From positions 49,122 to 113,121 of the forward strand of contig CANMBS010000014.1 in the NCBI GenBank assembly GCA_947496145.1: 64,000 nucleotides of DNA. The letters run 5' to 3'. This stretch comes from an uncultured Pseudovibrio sp. (GTDB lineage Bacteria > Pseudomonadota > Alphaproteobacteria > Rhizobiales > Stappiaceae). The position numbers and the translations under genes are program-made. The notes beneath the pieces were generated by a model. It worked only from the letters and a program-made list of their open reading frames with translations. It was not told the origin of the DNA and made no database searches. This document shows, piece after piece, positions 53,493 to 61,430 of this stretch; position 1 is the first letter of the stretch, and every line of letters begins with the position of its first letter.

Positions 53493-53765
53493 ATGCTTTC
53501 GAATTTACTTAAAAATGCCACGACAGCAACCAAAGAGCCGATCTCAATTGAAGAACGGTTCTGCGAATTTATTAAATGGGCTGAAGAAGAAGGGATGTCA
53601 GTCGTCATTCACTCATTCATAGCCAACAACTTCAATAAGCCGAGGACAGAAGATCTAACGAACAAAGAAAAAGAAATCACATTTGAACATCTTCGGGATG
53701 CAGTGATGGAAATCAGACGCATTCGGCTAAACGCGAGAAAAACCAATGAACACCAGTATCACTAA
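53493..53765 (+). CDS. Unknown accessory protein
   Basis: A 90-residue, AT-rich gene with GAGG before its ATG. The product is helical and charged (ISIEERFCEFIKWAEEEGMSVVIHSFIANNF, FEHLRDAVMEIRRIRLNARK). It overlaps the next gene by 20 nt. No family recognised. Confidence 0.5.
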   Translation: MLSNLLKNATTATKEPISIEERFCEFIKWAEEEGMSVVIHSFIANNFNKPRTEDLTNKEKEITFEHLRDAVMEIRRIRLNARKTNEHQYH

Positions 53766-54219
53766 CCTCCCTGTAGACCATGCAGAGCAAGGCCATATCG
53801 ACCTACAGGCACAAATACTGCTTGAGATATATAGAGAGAACTCAGGTGAACTAAATCACAATTGGCAACAAGTACTTCCACATTTGATTCACTTCTCAAA
53901 TCCGCTGGATAACTATGGTCTAACAAGACCCCTGACAATCGGAAGTGCCTCGTATCTGGTAAGCGTGTATGGGCGCGACTGGACACTCACTCCCCCCTCA
54001 GCTCGTTCACCTGTGGATGAAAAACTTCTGGAAAATGTATCTACACAGTATGCGCATGCAGCACACAGCCTGCAACCAAGACTTGATCTATTGAATACAC
54101 CAATAAGACTACCTGAAAGCAAAATGAGGCAAGTAAATTACTTCCGCCTCATTCTGCCACTTAAACTAAAAACAGGTATTACGACGCTTTTTTCTTATTC
54201 ATCTGCCACTCTTCAATAA
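53746..54219 (+). CDS. Unknown accessory protein
   Basis: A 157-residue protein starting inside the previous gene's end. Begins MNTSITNLPVDHAEQGHIDLQAQILLEIY and has NPLDNYGLTRPLTIGSASYLVSVYGRDWTLTPP. No family recognised. Its 3' end overlaps by 41 nt the convergent acyltransferase-like gene. AT-rich compared with the phage core. Confidence 0.5.
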   Translation: MNTSITNLPVDHAEQGHIDLQAQILLEIYRENSGELNHNWQQVLPHLIHFSNPLDNYGLTRPLTIGSASYLVSVYGRDWTLTPPSARSPVDEKLLENVSTQYAHAAHSLQPRLDLLNTPIRLPESKMRQVNYFRLILPLKLKTGITTLFSYSSATLQ

Positions 54220-54883
54220 CTTGACGAGCAAGATCACCAACTTCATCGCGCACAATCCCAACGAACCCAACATCTTCCGGGATTTCAACTGGTCCCACAT
54301 CCCATTGCAACGCCTTCGCATAAGCTCTCGTCCAGCCGTACTGCAATGGACCAACCTTCATGTGGCGTGCGACTAAAAAAGCATACGTGTACTCCACATT
54401 CCAGAGTTGAAGACCCAGCAGAATTGCAAGCTTCACCAGCAGTTTTGCCGTTCTTAAGTCACGATTGTCCGGATGTACCCACAACTCACCAACGTAAGCC
54501 GCATCCCTCACCTGGCGACGAGCAAAAGCAGGTAGTCGCTCAGAGAGTTTAATATCACCATCCTTACCTGTAAGAATTCTTCCAAAATACAATTGAAGAT
54601 ATTCGCCAATCGACATACCACCAAGAGTGTCTTTTCTTGATGCGATACAAGCAAGAATCCTGCCACCATCCACCTCACGAAGAGTGACCCCAAAAAAACA
54701 TGCAGGCGTCAAACTATTGAGTCGCGCACTCATGTTCTCTCCAAGCTTTCCTTTAGCGCTCAATGAGATAGATTGCTCAAATTCACTCTGCGACTCCCAG
54801 AAATCCAACGCAAATTCTTCATGCTTTAACTCAGCACACAGAATTGAAATCGATTCACTTATCTCTATTGGGTTTATAATCAT
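54179..54883 (-). CDS. GNAT-like acetyltransferase (tentative)
   Basis: A 234-residue protein, ATG at 54883 after AAGGGATTAAG. The segment YVGELWVHPDNRDLRTAKLLVKLAILLGLQLWNVEYTYAFL follows the GNAT pattern of a strand, a pyrophosphate-type loop and helix. Preceding GRILACIASRKDTLGGMS would be the central strands. The donor and acceptor are unknown. Oriented against its neighbours in the accessory block between repressor and recombination operon. Confidence 0.5.
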   Translation of the reverse strand: MIINPIEISESISILCAELKHEEFALDFWESQSEFEQSISLSAKGKLGENMSARLNSLTPACFFGVTLREVDGGRILACIASRKDTLGGMSIGEYLQLYFGRILTGKDGDIKLSERLPAFARRQVRDAAYVGELWVHPDNRDLRTAKLLVKLAILLGLQLWNVEYTYAFLVARHMKVGPLQYGWTRAYAKALQWDVGPVEIPEDVGFVGIVRDEVGDLARQVIEEWQMNKKKAS

Positions 54884-55272
54884 CTTAATCCCTTACAATA
54901 CACTCAATACACTAATTTCCCCCATCTGCCGAAGGTTAGACCTGAGCAGAAGTCGGGCAGACGAGACCCATACCCGCTTAAAAAAGCAGGGCCCCGTCGC
55001 CCGGATGCTAATCCTCTGCCTAAAGGCCGAGCCGTCGCGTTGCCGGGGGCACCAACCCAAAACCAAGCTGGCAACCGGAGTACTTTTTCGGCTGGCTGGC
55101 CGGAGATACGGGCACACTCCTCTCGACGAGACCCGTCCGCACTGCATCTCATCCCATCCATCGTGCGGTTCTTCATACAAGCCGGACCGGTCTTCCGCTT
55201 GAGCTTGCCTCGCCATTACTACCAAAAATTCCGCAAATGGCAACCCAATATCGGATATTTGTTATTAACGAT
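54884..55272. other. GC-rich unexplained stretch
   Basis: Around 390 bases that differ in composition from both AT-rich neighbours. Two overlapping reverse-strand frames (54893-55243 and 54904-55176) are open but neither has good codon character or a clear ribosome site. Several GC-rich stem-forming segments (ggcaccaaccc, gccgagccgtcgc) occur. It could be a small regulatory RNA or a remnant. No firm call. Confidence 0.3.
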
Positions 55273-55299
55273 GAATTTAAATTCCAATTATTGTTGACA
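55273..55299. promoter_or_regulatory. Operator dyad and -35 box of recombination operon
   Basis: GAATTTAAATTC (55273-55284) is a perfect 12-bp palindrome matching the dyad in the cro/cI gap, followed 10 bp later by TTGACA (55294-55299). The -10 is not clear. It predicts that the gene downstream starts at 55346 rather than 55313. Confidence 0.55.
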
Positions 55300-55345
55300 T
55301 AAAATCCGGTTTATGTTTACCGTACAGCCAGAACGGGAGATCGAG

Positions 55346-55702
55346 ATGGTTTCTTACGGATCAGTTGTTCAGGAAGCTTTGCGTGTATTGGAGCAATCGA
55401 AAGAGAAAGCTCTGATTAATCAGCAGATTTTGTCACGAAAGCTGTCAGGTTTCATGCGTGCAAGTCTGTTTCACAGCCTGGACACTCATCCAGCAGATCG
55501 AGATCTTTCTTCTATTTTCGAAACCCAGATTGCCTGCCAGCAGTCAACTGAATTGCAGCAGCTTTTCTGGGATGAGTTTGAAAACGTCAAAATTGTAAAA
55601 GCAGCGCATGAGCGGTTTGACTGTGAATGCGCTTTCATTGAATGCCAGCAGCTTCCAAAAAAAGTGGGACTGCATTGGTTGGATGGTCCTGCGTCAGATT
55701 AA
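55346..55702 (+). CDS. Unknown first protein of recombination operon
   Basis: A 118-residue protein from ATG 55346, with GGGAG 6 nt upstream; ATG 55313 lies too near the promoter. Helical (MVSYGSVVQEALRVLEQSKEKALINQQILSRKLSGFMRASLFHSL) with CECAFIECQQL near the end. No family. Immediate-early gene by position, possibly anti-host. Confidence 0.55.
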   Translation: MVSYGSVVQEALRVLEQSKEKALINQQILSRKLSGFMRASLFHSLDTHPADRDLSSIFETQIACQQSTELQQLFWDEFENVKIVKAAHERFDCECAFIECQQLPKKVGLHWLDGPASD

Positions 55703-55761
55703 TTTGTCAGCAGCACCGCCAATCTGGAATTTCAGTCAGTAACTAAATTTAGAGCCACCGT

Positions 55762-55823
55762 GAGGAGTTCCCCCACTCCTCAGGGAACCGGAGAGCTGTG
55801 CCCCTACCCCCTCTCCGGTTCCC
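55762..55823 (+). promoter_or_regulatory. Two consecutive hairpins in leader of SMC-like gene
   Basis: gaggagt/actcctc (55762-55768 and 55775-55781) is followed by a perfect 13-bp inverted repeat gggaaccggagag/ctctccggttccc (55783-55795 and 55811-55823). No U-tract follows, so it is not a simple terminator; RNA processing, attenuation or protein binding are possible. The SMC-like gene starts 28 nt later. Confidence 0.6.
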
Positions 55824-55851
55824 CTGCGGTGTTAACCCGAGGGTGAATTAC

Positions 55852-57225
55852 ATGCGCATACATGCAGCGAAAATTCAGAACTATATGGGCGTCAAAACTT
55901 TCGACGCAACGTTCGACGAAGAACAGCAAGTTGTTGAAATAACAGGTAAGAATGGTGAGGGAAAAACCAGTTCTCTGGATGCCATTTGGGCCGCTTTGGG
56001 CGGTGGCAAGCATATAGCGAAGGTTCCTATTCGCGAAGGTGAGGAAGCAGCAACTATAGAGCTGAACCTTGGGCACATCATGGTCACACGCAAGTTCAAG
56101 CGCAAAGACGGTGTTGACCAAACAACCCAGCTCACAGTCAGCACCCCGGAGGGTGCCCTCTTTCCAAAACCGCAACAAGTTCTCGACAATCTGTTCAATA
56201 CGATTGCGATTGATCCAATTGAGTTCCTGAGAAAAGATCCAAAAGAGCAAACGATCACCTTCCGTGCGCTTATTCCCGATTTTGACTTTGTTGAAAACGA
56301 AGAGGATTTAAAAGCAAAGACTCAGGACCGGACCGATGCAAACCGGGAGGTGAAACAGCTCCAGACTCGCTTTGAAGCGTTTGCCAAGCCAATGAATGCT
56401 CCTGAAGCTTACATTGATGACACAGACCTCCTTGAACAGCTCACCACAGCACAAACCCGCAATCAGGAACGACAGGACGAAATCAGCCGGCGCGAGGCTT
56501 GCAAGCAGGAGGCAGAAGCCTTGCGTAAGCAGGGCAATGCGCAATCGGTTGAAAGTGCCCAGGTGCTCAGCAAGGCGAAAGACGATGGTCAGCGTCTTAT
56601 TGAAAAGGCAAAAGCTGAAGCCGTTCGGTTGCAGAGCGAGGCGAAAGAGCAGGCAGAACAACTGCGCAAAAGTAGTAAGCAGGCCCACGATGATGCGAAC
56701 ATCATTGAAGCCAGGCTTGCAGAAGAGCCTCCTCTTCCCGACGCAATAAACCCGATCAAGCTAAAAGAGCAGCTTGATGAGGCAAAAGCGTCAAACGCCC
56801 TGTTTGCCAAAAAGCAGCAATATGAAAGCTTACAGAAAGAGCTTCGTGAAAGACAGGTAAGAGCCTCTGATCTGGACCGTGAGGTCAGGCAGTTGCGCCT
56901 TGAAGCAGAACAAGCGGTAACGAAAGCCAAGCTTCCCGTCCCGGGCATGGGCTTTGATGATAATGGCCTCACCTACAAAGGCCTCCCTCTGTCTCAAGCC
57001 AGCAAAGCAGAGCAAATCCGCGTATGCTGCGCCATTGCAGCAGCCTTAAACCCGGAACTGCGCATCTGCCGTATCTCAGACGGATCTCTGCTTGATCAGG
57101 ACAGCTTTGCATTACTGGAAGGCTTTGCAAAGGAATACGACATGCAGGTCTTTATTGAGACCGTGGAATCCTCTCGTGACGGGGCAATCGTCATAGAGGC
57201 CGGTGAAATCGTCTCCCAGCACTAA
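55852..57225 (+). CDS. SMC/RecF-like ATPase of the recombination module
   Basis: A 457-residue protein from ATG 55852 (GAGGGTGA upstream). N-terminal RecF-like half: ITGKNGEGKTSSLDAIWAALGG is Walker A. Residues about 165-380 form a long coiled coil (EAEALRKQGNAQSVESAQ, KAKAEAVRLQSEAKEQAEQLRKSS). The C-terminal half has LPLSQASKAEQIRVCCAIAAALNPELRICRISDGSLLDQDSFALLEGFA, a signature motif (SQASKAEQIR). In place of Walker B (hhhhDE) it has ICRISDG. It precedes the exonuclease and annealing protein, a common operon order in alphaproteobacterial phages. Confidence 0.82.
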   Translation: MRIHAAKIQNYMGVKTFDATFDEEQQVVEITGKNGEGKTSSLDAIWAALGGGKHIAKVPIREGEEAATIELNLGHIMVTRKFKRKDGVDQTTQLTVSTPEGALFPKPQQVLDNLFNTIAIDPIEFLRKDPKEQTITFRALIPDFDFVENEEDLKAKTQDRTDANREVKQLQTRFEAFAKPMNAPEAYIDDTDLLEQLTTAQTRNQERQDEISRREACKQEAEALRKQGNAQSVESAQVLSKAKDDGQRLIEKAKAEAVRLQSEAKEQAEQLRKSSKQAHDDANIIEARLAEEPPLPDAINPIKLKEQLDEAKASNALFAKKQQYESLQKELRERQVRASDLDREVRQLRLEAEQAVTKAKLPVPGMGFDDNGLTYKGLPLSQASKAEQIRVCCAIAAALNPELRICRISDGSLLDQDSFALLEGFAKEYDMQVFIETVESSRDGAIVIEAGEIVSQH

Positions 57226-57236
57226 GGATTTCACCC

Positions 57237-57656
57237 ATGGCACGCATTCTCATCGCACCAACAAAAAGCAAATCGGTCAAAGACAAGGTCTCCGAGCTTC
57301 TCAAAAAAGAAGGTCACAGCCTTTACGACAGCAATATCACCTCCATCGACTGGGCAAGTATTGACCCCGAACATCACAAGTGGTCGCCAAAAGAGGCCAT
57401 GAGTTCACTGCTTGGAACCGACGCCGTTAAGAGCGCATATGCCGAGTTAGAACGTGACATGCGATCAGCGGATGCGTGCCTTCTTTTCTTTCCAGCAAGT
57501 CAGGACGCTGCGGTCATCGCAGGTTGGTTTGCAGCGAACCAGAAAGACGTTGTCGGCTTAGTTTCCGGCGACGGAGAGCTCCCCCTTCTTGCTTTCATGA
57601 CATCAGCCTTGTGCCTCAGTACGTCTGAAGTCGTGGAAGCTTTTCAAGGCCGCTGA
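57237..57656 (+). CDS. Nucleoside 2-deoxyribosyltransferase/SLOG-like protein (tentative)
   Basis: A 139-residue protein. Residues about 70-115, ERDMRSADACLLFFPASQDAAVIAGWFAANQKDVVGLVSGDGEL, resemble the part of nucleoside 2-deoxyribosyltransferase and SLOG folds where an acidic aDachlf strand is followed by a glycine/alanine-rich helix that binds a nucleotide. The key glutamate usually seen after the small helix is not obvious. Could be a nucleotide-salvage enzyme or a nucleotide-binding regulator. Begins 11 nt after the SMC-like stop. Confidence 0.45.
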   Translation: MARILIAPTKSKSVKDKVSELLKKEGHSLYDSNITSIDWASIDPEHHKWSPKEAMSSLLGTDAVKSAYAELERDMRSADACLLFFPASQDAAVIAGWFAANQKDVVGLVSGDGELPLLAFMTSALCLSTSEVVEAFQGR

Positions 57657-57683
57657 CTGCGGTCGCAACTCCAAGAGGAAACC

Positions 57684-57890
57684 ATGAGCAACTTTAAATT
57701 CAACCTTGGCGATCATGTAAAAATCTCGTCCAGCGGCGAGACAGGAGCAATCAAAAGTCGAGCCGAACACACAGCTCACAAGAACAACTATCAGGTTCAT
57801 TACAAAGCGGCTGATGGCCGTGCCGTCGATTGTTGGTGGGATGAGGCCGATCTGGAGAAAGACCCAGACTTTGAAGAGGTTAGCTCCTAA
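57684..57890 (+). CDS. Small beta-barrel-type protein of unknown function
   Basis: A 68-residue protein, GAGG upstream. FNLGDHVKISSSGETGAIKSRAEHTAHKNNYQVHYKAADGRAVDCWWDEADLE looks like a KOW/SH3-like small barrel as found in many phages (for example DUF-type YorP-like proteins). No specific role. Confidence 0.55.
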   Translation: MSNFKFNLGDHVKISSSGETGAIKSRAEHTAHKNNYQVHYKAADGRAVDCWWDEADLEKDPDFEEVSS

Positions 57891-57908
57891 GTCAACTCAC
57901 ACCCCAAT

Positions 57909-57929
57909 GGCGTAGCCGAGCGCTACGCC
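57909..57929 (+). terminator. Hairpin before exonuclease gene (attenuator-like)
   Basis: 8-bp stem ggcgtagc/gctacgcc, followed by a pyrimidine-rich ctcctttgcttcttt. Weak U-tract, so partial termination or mRNA stabilisation is possible. Confidence 0.4.
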
Positions 57930-57955
57930 CTCCTTTGCTTCTTTCGGAGTTCCAA

Positions 57956-59020
57956 ATGTTCGACTTAAAACCCGGTGATCCGGTCCCTCTTGGCATCTAC
58001 TTCGGTCTTCCTGAAGACGTTTATCACGCTGATCCCGAAGCGAAGGGGTCTTCCACCGTCAAGGAAGTCCATATCAACCCAGCCGACTATCAGCATGAAC
58101 AACTGAACGGTGGCAAGGAAAGCGTCGCCTTTGATCTGGGATCCGCGCTTCATGCTCGCATTCTGGAGGGAGAAGCCGCACTCCATGAACGCTTTGCGCA
58201 AGCCTTTAACCCCGAAGATCATCCTGAAGCGCTCGTTACCAGCGGCGATCTGATCGACTTTTTAAAAAAGCATGATCAAAAGGGCATGTCGAACAAGAAG
58301 AAAGGCGATTTGATTGAGTGGGTGCAGGAAATTGACCCAGACGCAAAGATCATGGACGTACTCAAAAAAGAGTTCTACGCCCAGCATGAAGGTAAAATCT
58401 TCATCTCACTTGATGATTGGGAGCTGGTCGAGTCCGCCGCTCAAATGTTGCAGCAGGACCATGACCTTGGCCCGGTAATGTCGAACGGAGCGATTATTAA
58501 GGGTGCCCCTGAAGTCTCCATGTTCTACATGGATGGTGATTTAAAGCGCAAACTGCGCATTGACCGTCTCCTACGCCATGCTCAGGTTGATTTGAAGTCC
58601 TTCTCTCCTCAGACCACCGGCAATATGGAACGCCTCGTGCGTCACGCAATATTCAAACGTTTTTATGAGCTGCAAGCTGCTGATTATCTGCGGTCCTTCG
58701 GCATAGTCAAAGAGCTTTACCGTACTGGCGATATCGATGTCTTTGGCAAGCAGCCCTATGAGACCTTCCTTGATGAGTGTTTTGAATCCGATGACGACCC
58801 CGCGTGGATCTGGGTGTTCGTCAAAACCAAAGGCTGCCCGCAACCCCTCATCGTTAACTGGACTGGTCCGCAGCGCATTGCAGACGCCAAGCAGAAGGTT
58901 GTTGAAGCCCTCGACACCTATCGCTTCTTCGTAGGTGAGTACGGCATAGACAAGCCGTGGCACCCCCAGCACCCAGCCATTGATCTGGATGACGACGACT
59001 ATCGTGGAGGTGCATCATGA
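57956..59020 (+). CDS. RecE/exonuclease VIII-type PD-(D/E)XK nuclease
   Basis: A 354-residue nuclease from ATG 57956 (CGGAG upstream). N-terminal YFGLPEDVYHADPEAKGSSTVKEVHINPADY and FDLGSALHARILEG match the YqaJ/exonuclease VIII (DUF3799-type) family; the LRIDRLLRHAQVDLKSFS segment supplies the D...D-x-K active site. It degrades dsDNA ends 5' to 3', giving single strands for the RecT-type partner, whose ATG overlaps its stop. Confidence 0.85.
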   Translation: MFDLKPGDPVPLGIYFGLPEDVYHADPEAKGSSTVKEVHINPADYQHEQLNGGKESVAFDLGSALHARILEGEAALHERFAQAFNPEDHPEALVTSGDLIDFLKKHDQKGMSNKKKGDLIEWVQEIDPDAKIMDVLKKEFYAQHEGKIFISLDDWELVESAAQMLQQDHDLGPVMSNGAIIKGAPEVSMFYMDGDLKRKLRIDRLLRHAQVDLKSFSPQTTGNMERLVRHAIFKRFYELQAADYLRSFGIVKELYRTGDIDVFGKQPYETFLDECFESDDDPAWIWVFVKTKGCPQPLIVNWTGPQRIADAKQKVVEALDTYRFFVGEYGIDKPWHPQHPAIDLDDDDYRGGAS

Positions 59021-60078
59021 GCACCGACCTCCAGCTCACCGACGAGCACAATCAAGAGATCTTAGAGGGCGAAGCCTTTAAGCCCACTGGTATCCTTTCA
59101 CCAGAACAGTTCACGCTCACAGACCAGTATGCGCAGGCAATCTCTCGCGCAACGCTGCTTCCCCAGCACTTGCGGGGTAGCTCTCCTGAAGAAGCCTATA
59201 GCAACTGCTTTCTGGTCGTAAATCAGGCACTCACATGGGGCATTGACCCACTGGCCGTAGCGCAGGCAACAGCTGTCGTGCATGGCAAGCTTTGCTACGA
59301 GGGCAAGCTTGTCCAGGCGGTTCTGAACATGAAAGGTTTCCGCCTCCATACCCGATATGAAGGCGAAGCTGGCAAAGACAGTTTCAAAATCTACCTGTCA
59401 GATCGCCCCTTCAACGAAGACGGGACAACTGATGGCCGCGTGACCGAAGGCTCCGTGAAGGACTGGGCAACCTTTGGCAGCAAAAAAAGCGAAAATGCTG
59501 ACAAGATGAACGCGGCGTGGAGATCCGATCCTCGCTCCATGCTGCACTATCGCGGCCATCGTCAATGGGCACGGCTTCATGAACCCGGCATCATCATGGG
59601 TGTTTATACACCAGACGAAATGGATCTGGAACGAGACGAGCACCGCGCCCGAAATGCCAAGGATGTCACCAAGTCCCGAGCAAACAACCCAATGCTCTCT
59701 CCTGAAGAGCGTCAGTCCGGAAACTTAACTTCTAACCAAACCAATGCACAGGTGCGGTCCGGACAAGCTCCCCAGGAGGGCGGCAAGTCGGAGGATAGTG
59801 GAGCCTCCCCTCACTCCACATCCTCCGACATACCCCTTTCCATATCCCGTCAGTCTTTCGAGCTGTATTCTCAAAGCCTGTCCAAGCTGCGTTCTGCAGA
59901 AAGTTTGAACAAAGGCGACAAGAAGTTCGCAGCAGAGCTGAAAGCCCAGCCGAATGCCAGCGATGTGGCACTTTTCAAAAAAATCTACGACGCGCATGCC
60001 AATCGCATAGGCGGCAAGCTCAATGCAAAAGACTGTGAAGCCTACATTGCAGAACTGATCGGGGAGGCATTCAGGTAA
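59017..60078 (+). CDS. RecT-family single-strand annealing protein
   Basis: A 353-residue protein. The annealing core (residues about 25-230) shows NCFLVVNQALTWGIDPLAVAQATAVVHGKLCYEGKLVQAVLN, then PRSMLHYRGHRQWARLHEPGIIMGVYTPDE, as in RecT/Redbeta relatives. A low-complexity Ser/Asn/Gln linker at about 235-275 precedes an extra C-terminal helical domain that the short RecT proteins lack, perhaps for SSB or nuclease contact. Coupled on both sides. Confidence 0.88.
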   Translation: MSTDLQLTDEHNQEILEGEAFKPTGILSPEQFTLTDQYAQAISRATLLPQHLRGSSPEEAYSNCFLVVNQALTWGIDPLAVAQATAVVHGKLCYEGKLVQAVLNMKGFRLHTRYEGEAGKDSFKIYLSDRPFNEDGTTDGRVTEGSVKDWATFGSKKSENADKMNAAWRSDPRSMLHYRGHRQWARLHEPGIIMGVYTPDEMDLERDEHRARNAKDVTKSRANNPMLSPEERQSGNLTSNQTNAQVRSGQAPQEGGKSEDSGASPHSTSSDIPLSISRQSFELYSQSLSKLRSAESLNKGDKKFAAELKAQPNASDVALFKKIYDAHANRIGGKLNAKDCEAYIAELIGEAFR

Positions 60079-60710
60079 TGCTCCTGTTCCTCGACCTTGT
60101 GACCAGCGGTCTGCTGAGAGAAGATTTGCCCCTCGGGTCTTCCTCTCAACCATGGGCGCTAAAGATCGCTGCGGAACTGTCTGACGCGCAGGGCAACCGC
60201 GTTAGCGCCATCGACATGCTGATCAAGGCCGAAGGGCGCACAATTAAACCTCAGGCCAAACAGCTACACGGTCTGGAAGAGCGCCGCTGTGAGCAATACG
60301 GCGTCAAGCAAAACGCAGTCCTTGCAACCCTGACTGATCTGGCCGGGAAAGCCAGTCGCGTCGTGACCTATGGCGACTTTGACAAGCGCGTGGTCACAAG
60401 CTTGCTGATCAATCTGGAGACTCAGACCAATAAAGCCCGGGGCACATTCACCAGCCGATGGGAACGCACGGGCCTTGAGTTCTTAAACATTCAGGACCCG
60501 GTGTGCACCCGGGAATGCGCCCTGCCACACGAAGGCAAGGACGAAAACGAAGATAAGTTGCGCTGGCCTTCACTGGAGGAAGCCTGTGACCTCATTCTGA
60601 AGGAGCCGACCACAGTCAATAAGGCTGATGCATGGTCGGGACTAAGCGCCACCAAATCCCTTTTCTTTGAACTGTTGAACCGCGGTCATTTCGAAAACAC
60701 CGCCTGCTAA
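60078..60710 (+). CDS. DnaQ-fold (exonuclease X-like) protein with degenerate active site
   Basis: A 210-residue protein. FLDLVTSGL stands where exonucleases have FlDxETTGL, so the second acidic residue of motif I is a valine. The GQ-like core continues with IKAEGRTIKPQAKQLHGL, VVTYGDFDKRVV (motif II region) and NKADAWSGLSATKSLFFEL (motif III region, H replaced by D-A). Catalytic activity is doubtful; it may bind DNA or act as a structural partner of the recombination proteins. TAATG overlap with recT. Confidence 0.65.
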   Translation: MLLFLDLVTSGLLREDLPLGSSSQPWALKIAAELSDAQGNRVSAIDMLIKAEGRTIKPQAKQLHGLEERRCEQYGVKQNAVLATLTDLAGKASRVVTYGDFDKRVVTSLLINLETQTNKARGTFTSRWERTGLEFLNIQDPVCTRECALPHEGKDENEDKLRWPSLEEACDLILKEPTTVNKADAWSGLSATKSLFFELLNRGHFENTAC

Positions 60711-60726
60711 CCCCAAAGGACGTATT

Positions 60727-61113
60727 ATGACCAAAGCATCTAACAAGACCCCAGACGCAACTGATGTGCATGTGGGTGGCCTCATTCGCCTGCGCCGTGT
60801 GAACATGGGTATCTCGCAGGAAAAGCTTGGCGAGGAAATCGGCGTTACCTTCCAGCAGGTTCAAAAATACGAAAAGGGTGCTAACCGGGTCGGCTCCAGC
60901 CGTTTGCAGGCTATTGCAACCGCTCTGAACGTTACTCCAGCCTTCTTCTTTCAAGGCGCACCAGGCAGCAATGATGAGCGCGCACAGGAGCAAGCTGAAG
61001 AACTCAGGCTTCTTGCCCTTCCCGGCGCTATTGACCTTCTGAAGGCTTACGCAGTCAGTTCCACAAACGGCCAGCGCTCACTTGTCAACATCGCCCAGCA
61101 GGTAGCGGCTTAG
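60727..61113 (+). CDS. XRE transcriptional regulator
   Basis: A 128-residue protein (AAAGGAC upstream). The HTH GGLIRLRRVNMGISQEKLGEEIGVTFQQVQKYEKGANRVGSSRLQAIATALNVTPAFFF is the typical alphaproteobacterial SinR/XRE form, with a C-terminal helical tail. It probably controls the recombination operon or late genes; different from the cI-like repressor. Confidence 0.85.
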   Translation: MTKASNKTPDATDVHVGGLIRLRRVNMGISQEKLGEEIGVTFQQVQKYEKGANRVGSSRLQAIATALNVTPAFFFQGAPGSNDERAQEQAEELRLLALPGAIDLLKAYAVSSTNGQRSLVNIAQQVAA

Positions 61114-61123
61114 GGGGCTTGGC

Positions 61124-61372
61124 ATGGATAACACGGTCCACATCGAACGCGCCAAGATCCTTGCAGATGATATCACCCGGTTTCTGCAAGAGCGTACCCG
61201 CCTCAATCCGCATACCAGCGCAGTCGCAATGACCGCTCTTGGATACGTGCTGCGCGATCAGCTTGCCTCAACACCACCACCGGTCCAGCGAGAAATGCTC
61301 GCAGGGATTTCAGATCTCGTCTTAGCTGGATCTGGCGCAGTCGTCTTCAAAACCGAAGGCCAGATCGAATGA
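61124..61372 (+). CDS. Unknown small helical protein
   Basis: An 82-residue protein (MDNTVHIERAKILADDITRFLQERTRLNPHTSAVAMTALGYVLRDQ). Starts 11 nt after the XRE stop with a G-rich ribosome site. Helical; no family recognised. Confidence 0.55.
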   Translation: MDNTVHIERAKILADDITRFLQERTRLNPHTSAVAMTALGYVLRDQLASTPPPVQREMLAGISDLVLAGSGAVVFKTEGQIE

Positions 61373-61430
61373 CAAGCCCATCGGGCTGACATCCTCTCCC
61401 TTCCCGTGCTTATGAAACGGAGTATTTGAA

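Noticed and set aside
54893..55243. Reverse-strand frame of 116 codons (and an overlapping 90-codon frame)
   Set aside because: Poor ribosome sites, two frames open over the same GC-rich stretch, no recognisable protein pattern.
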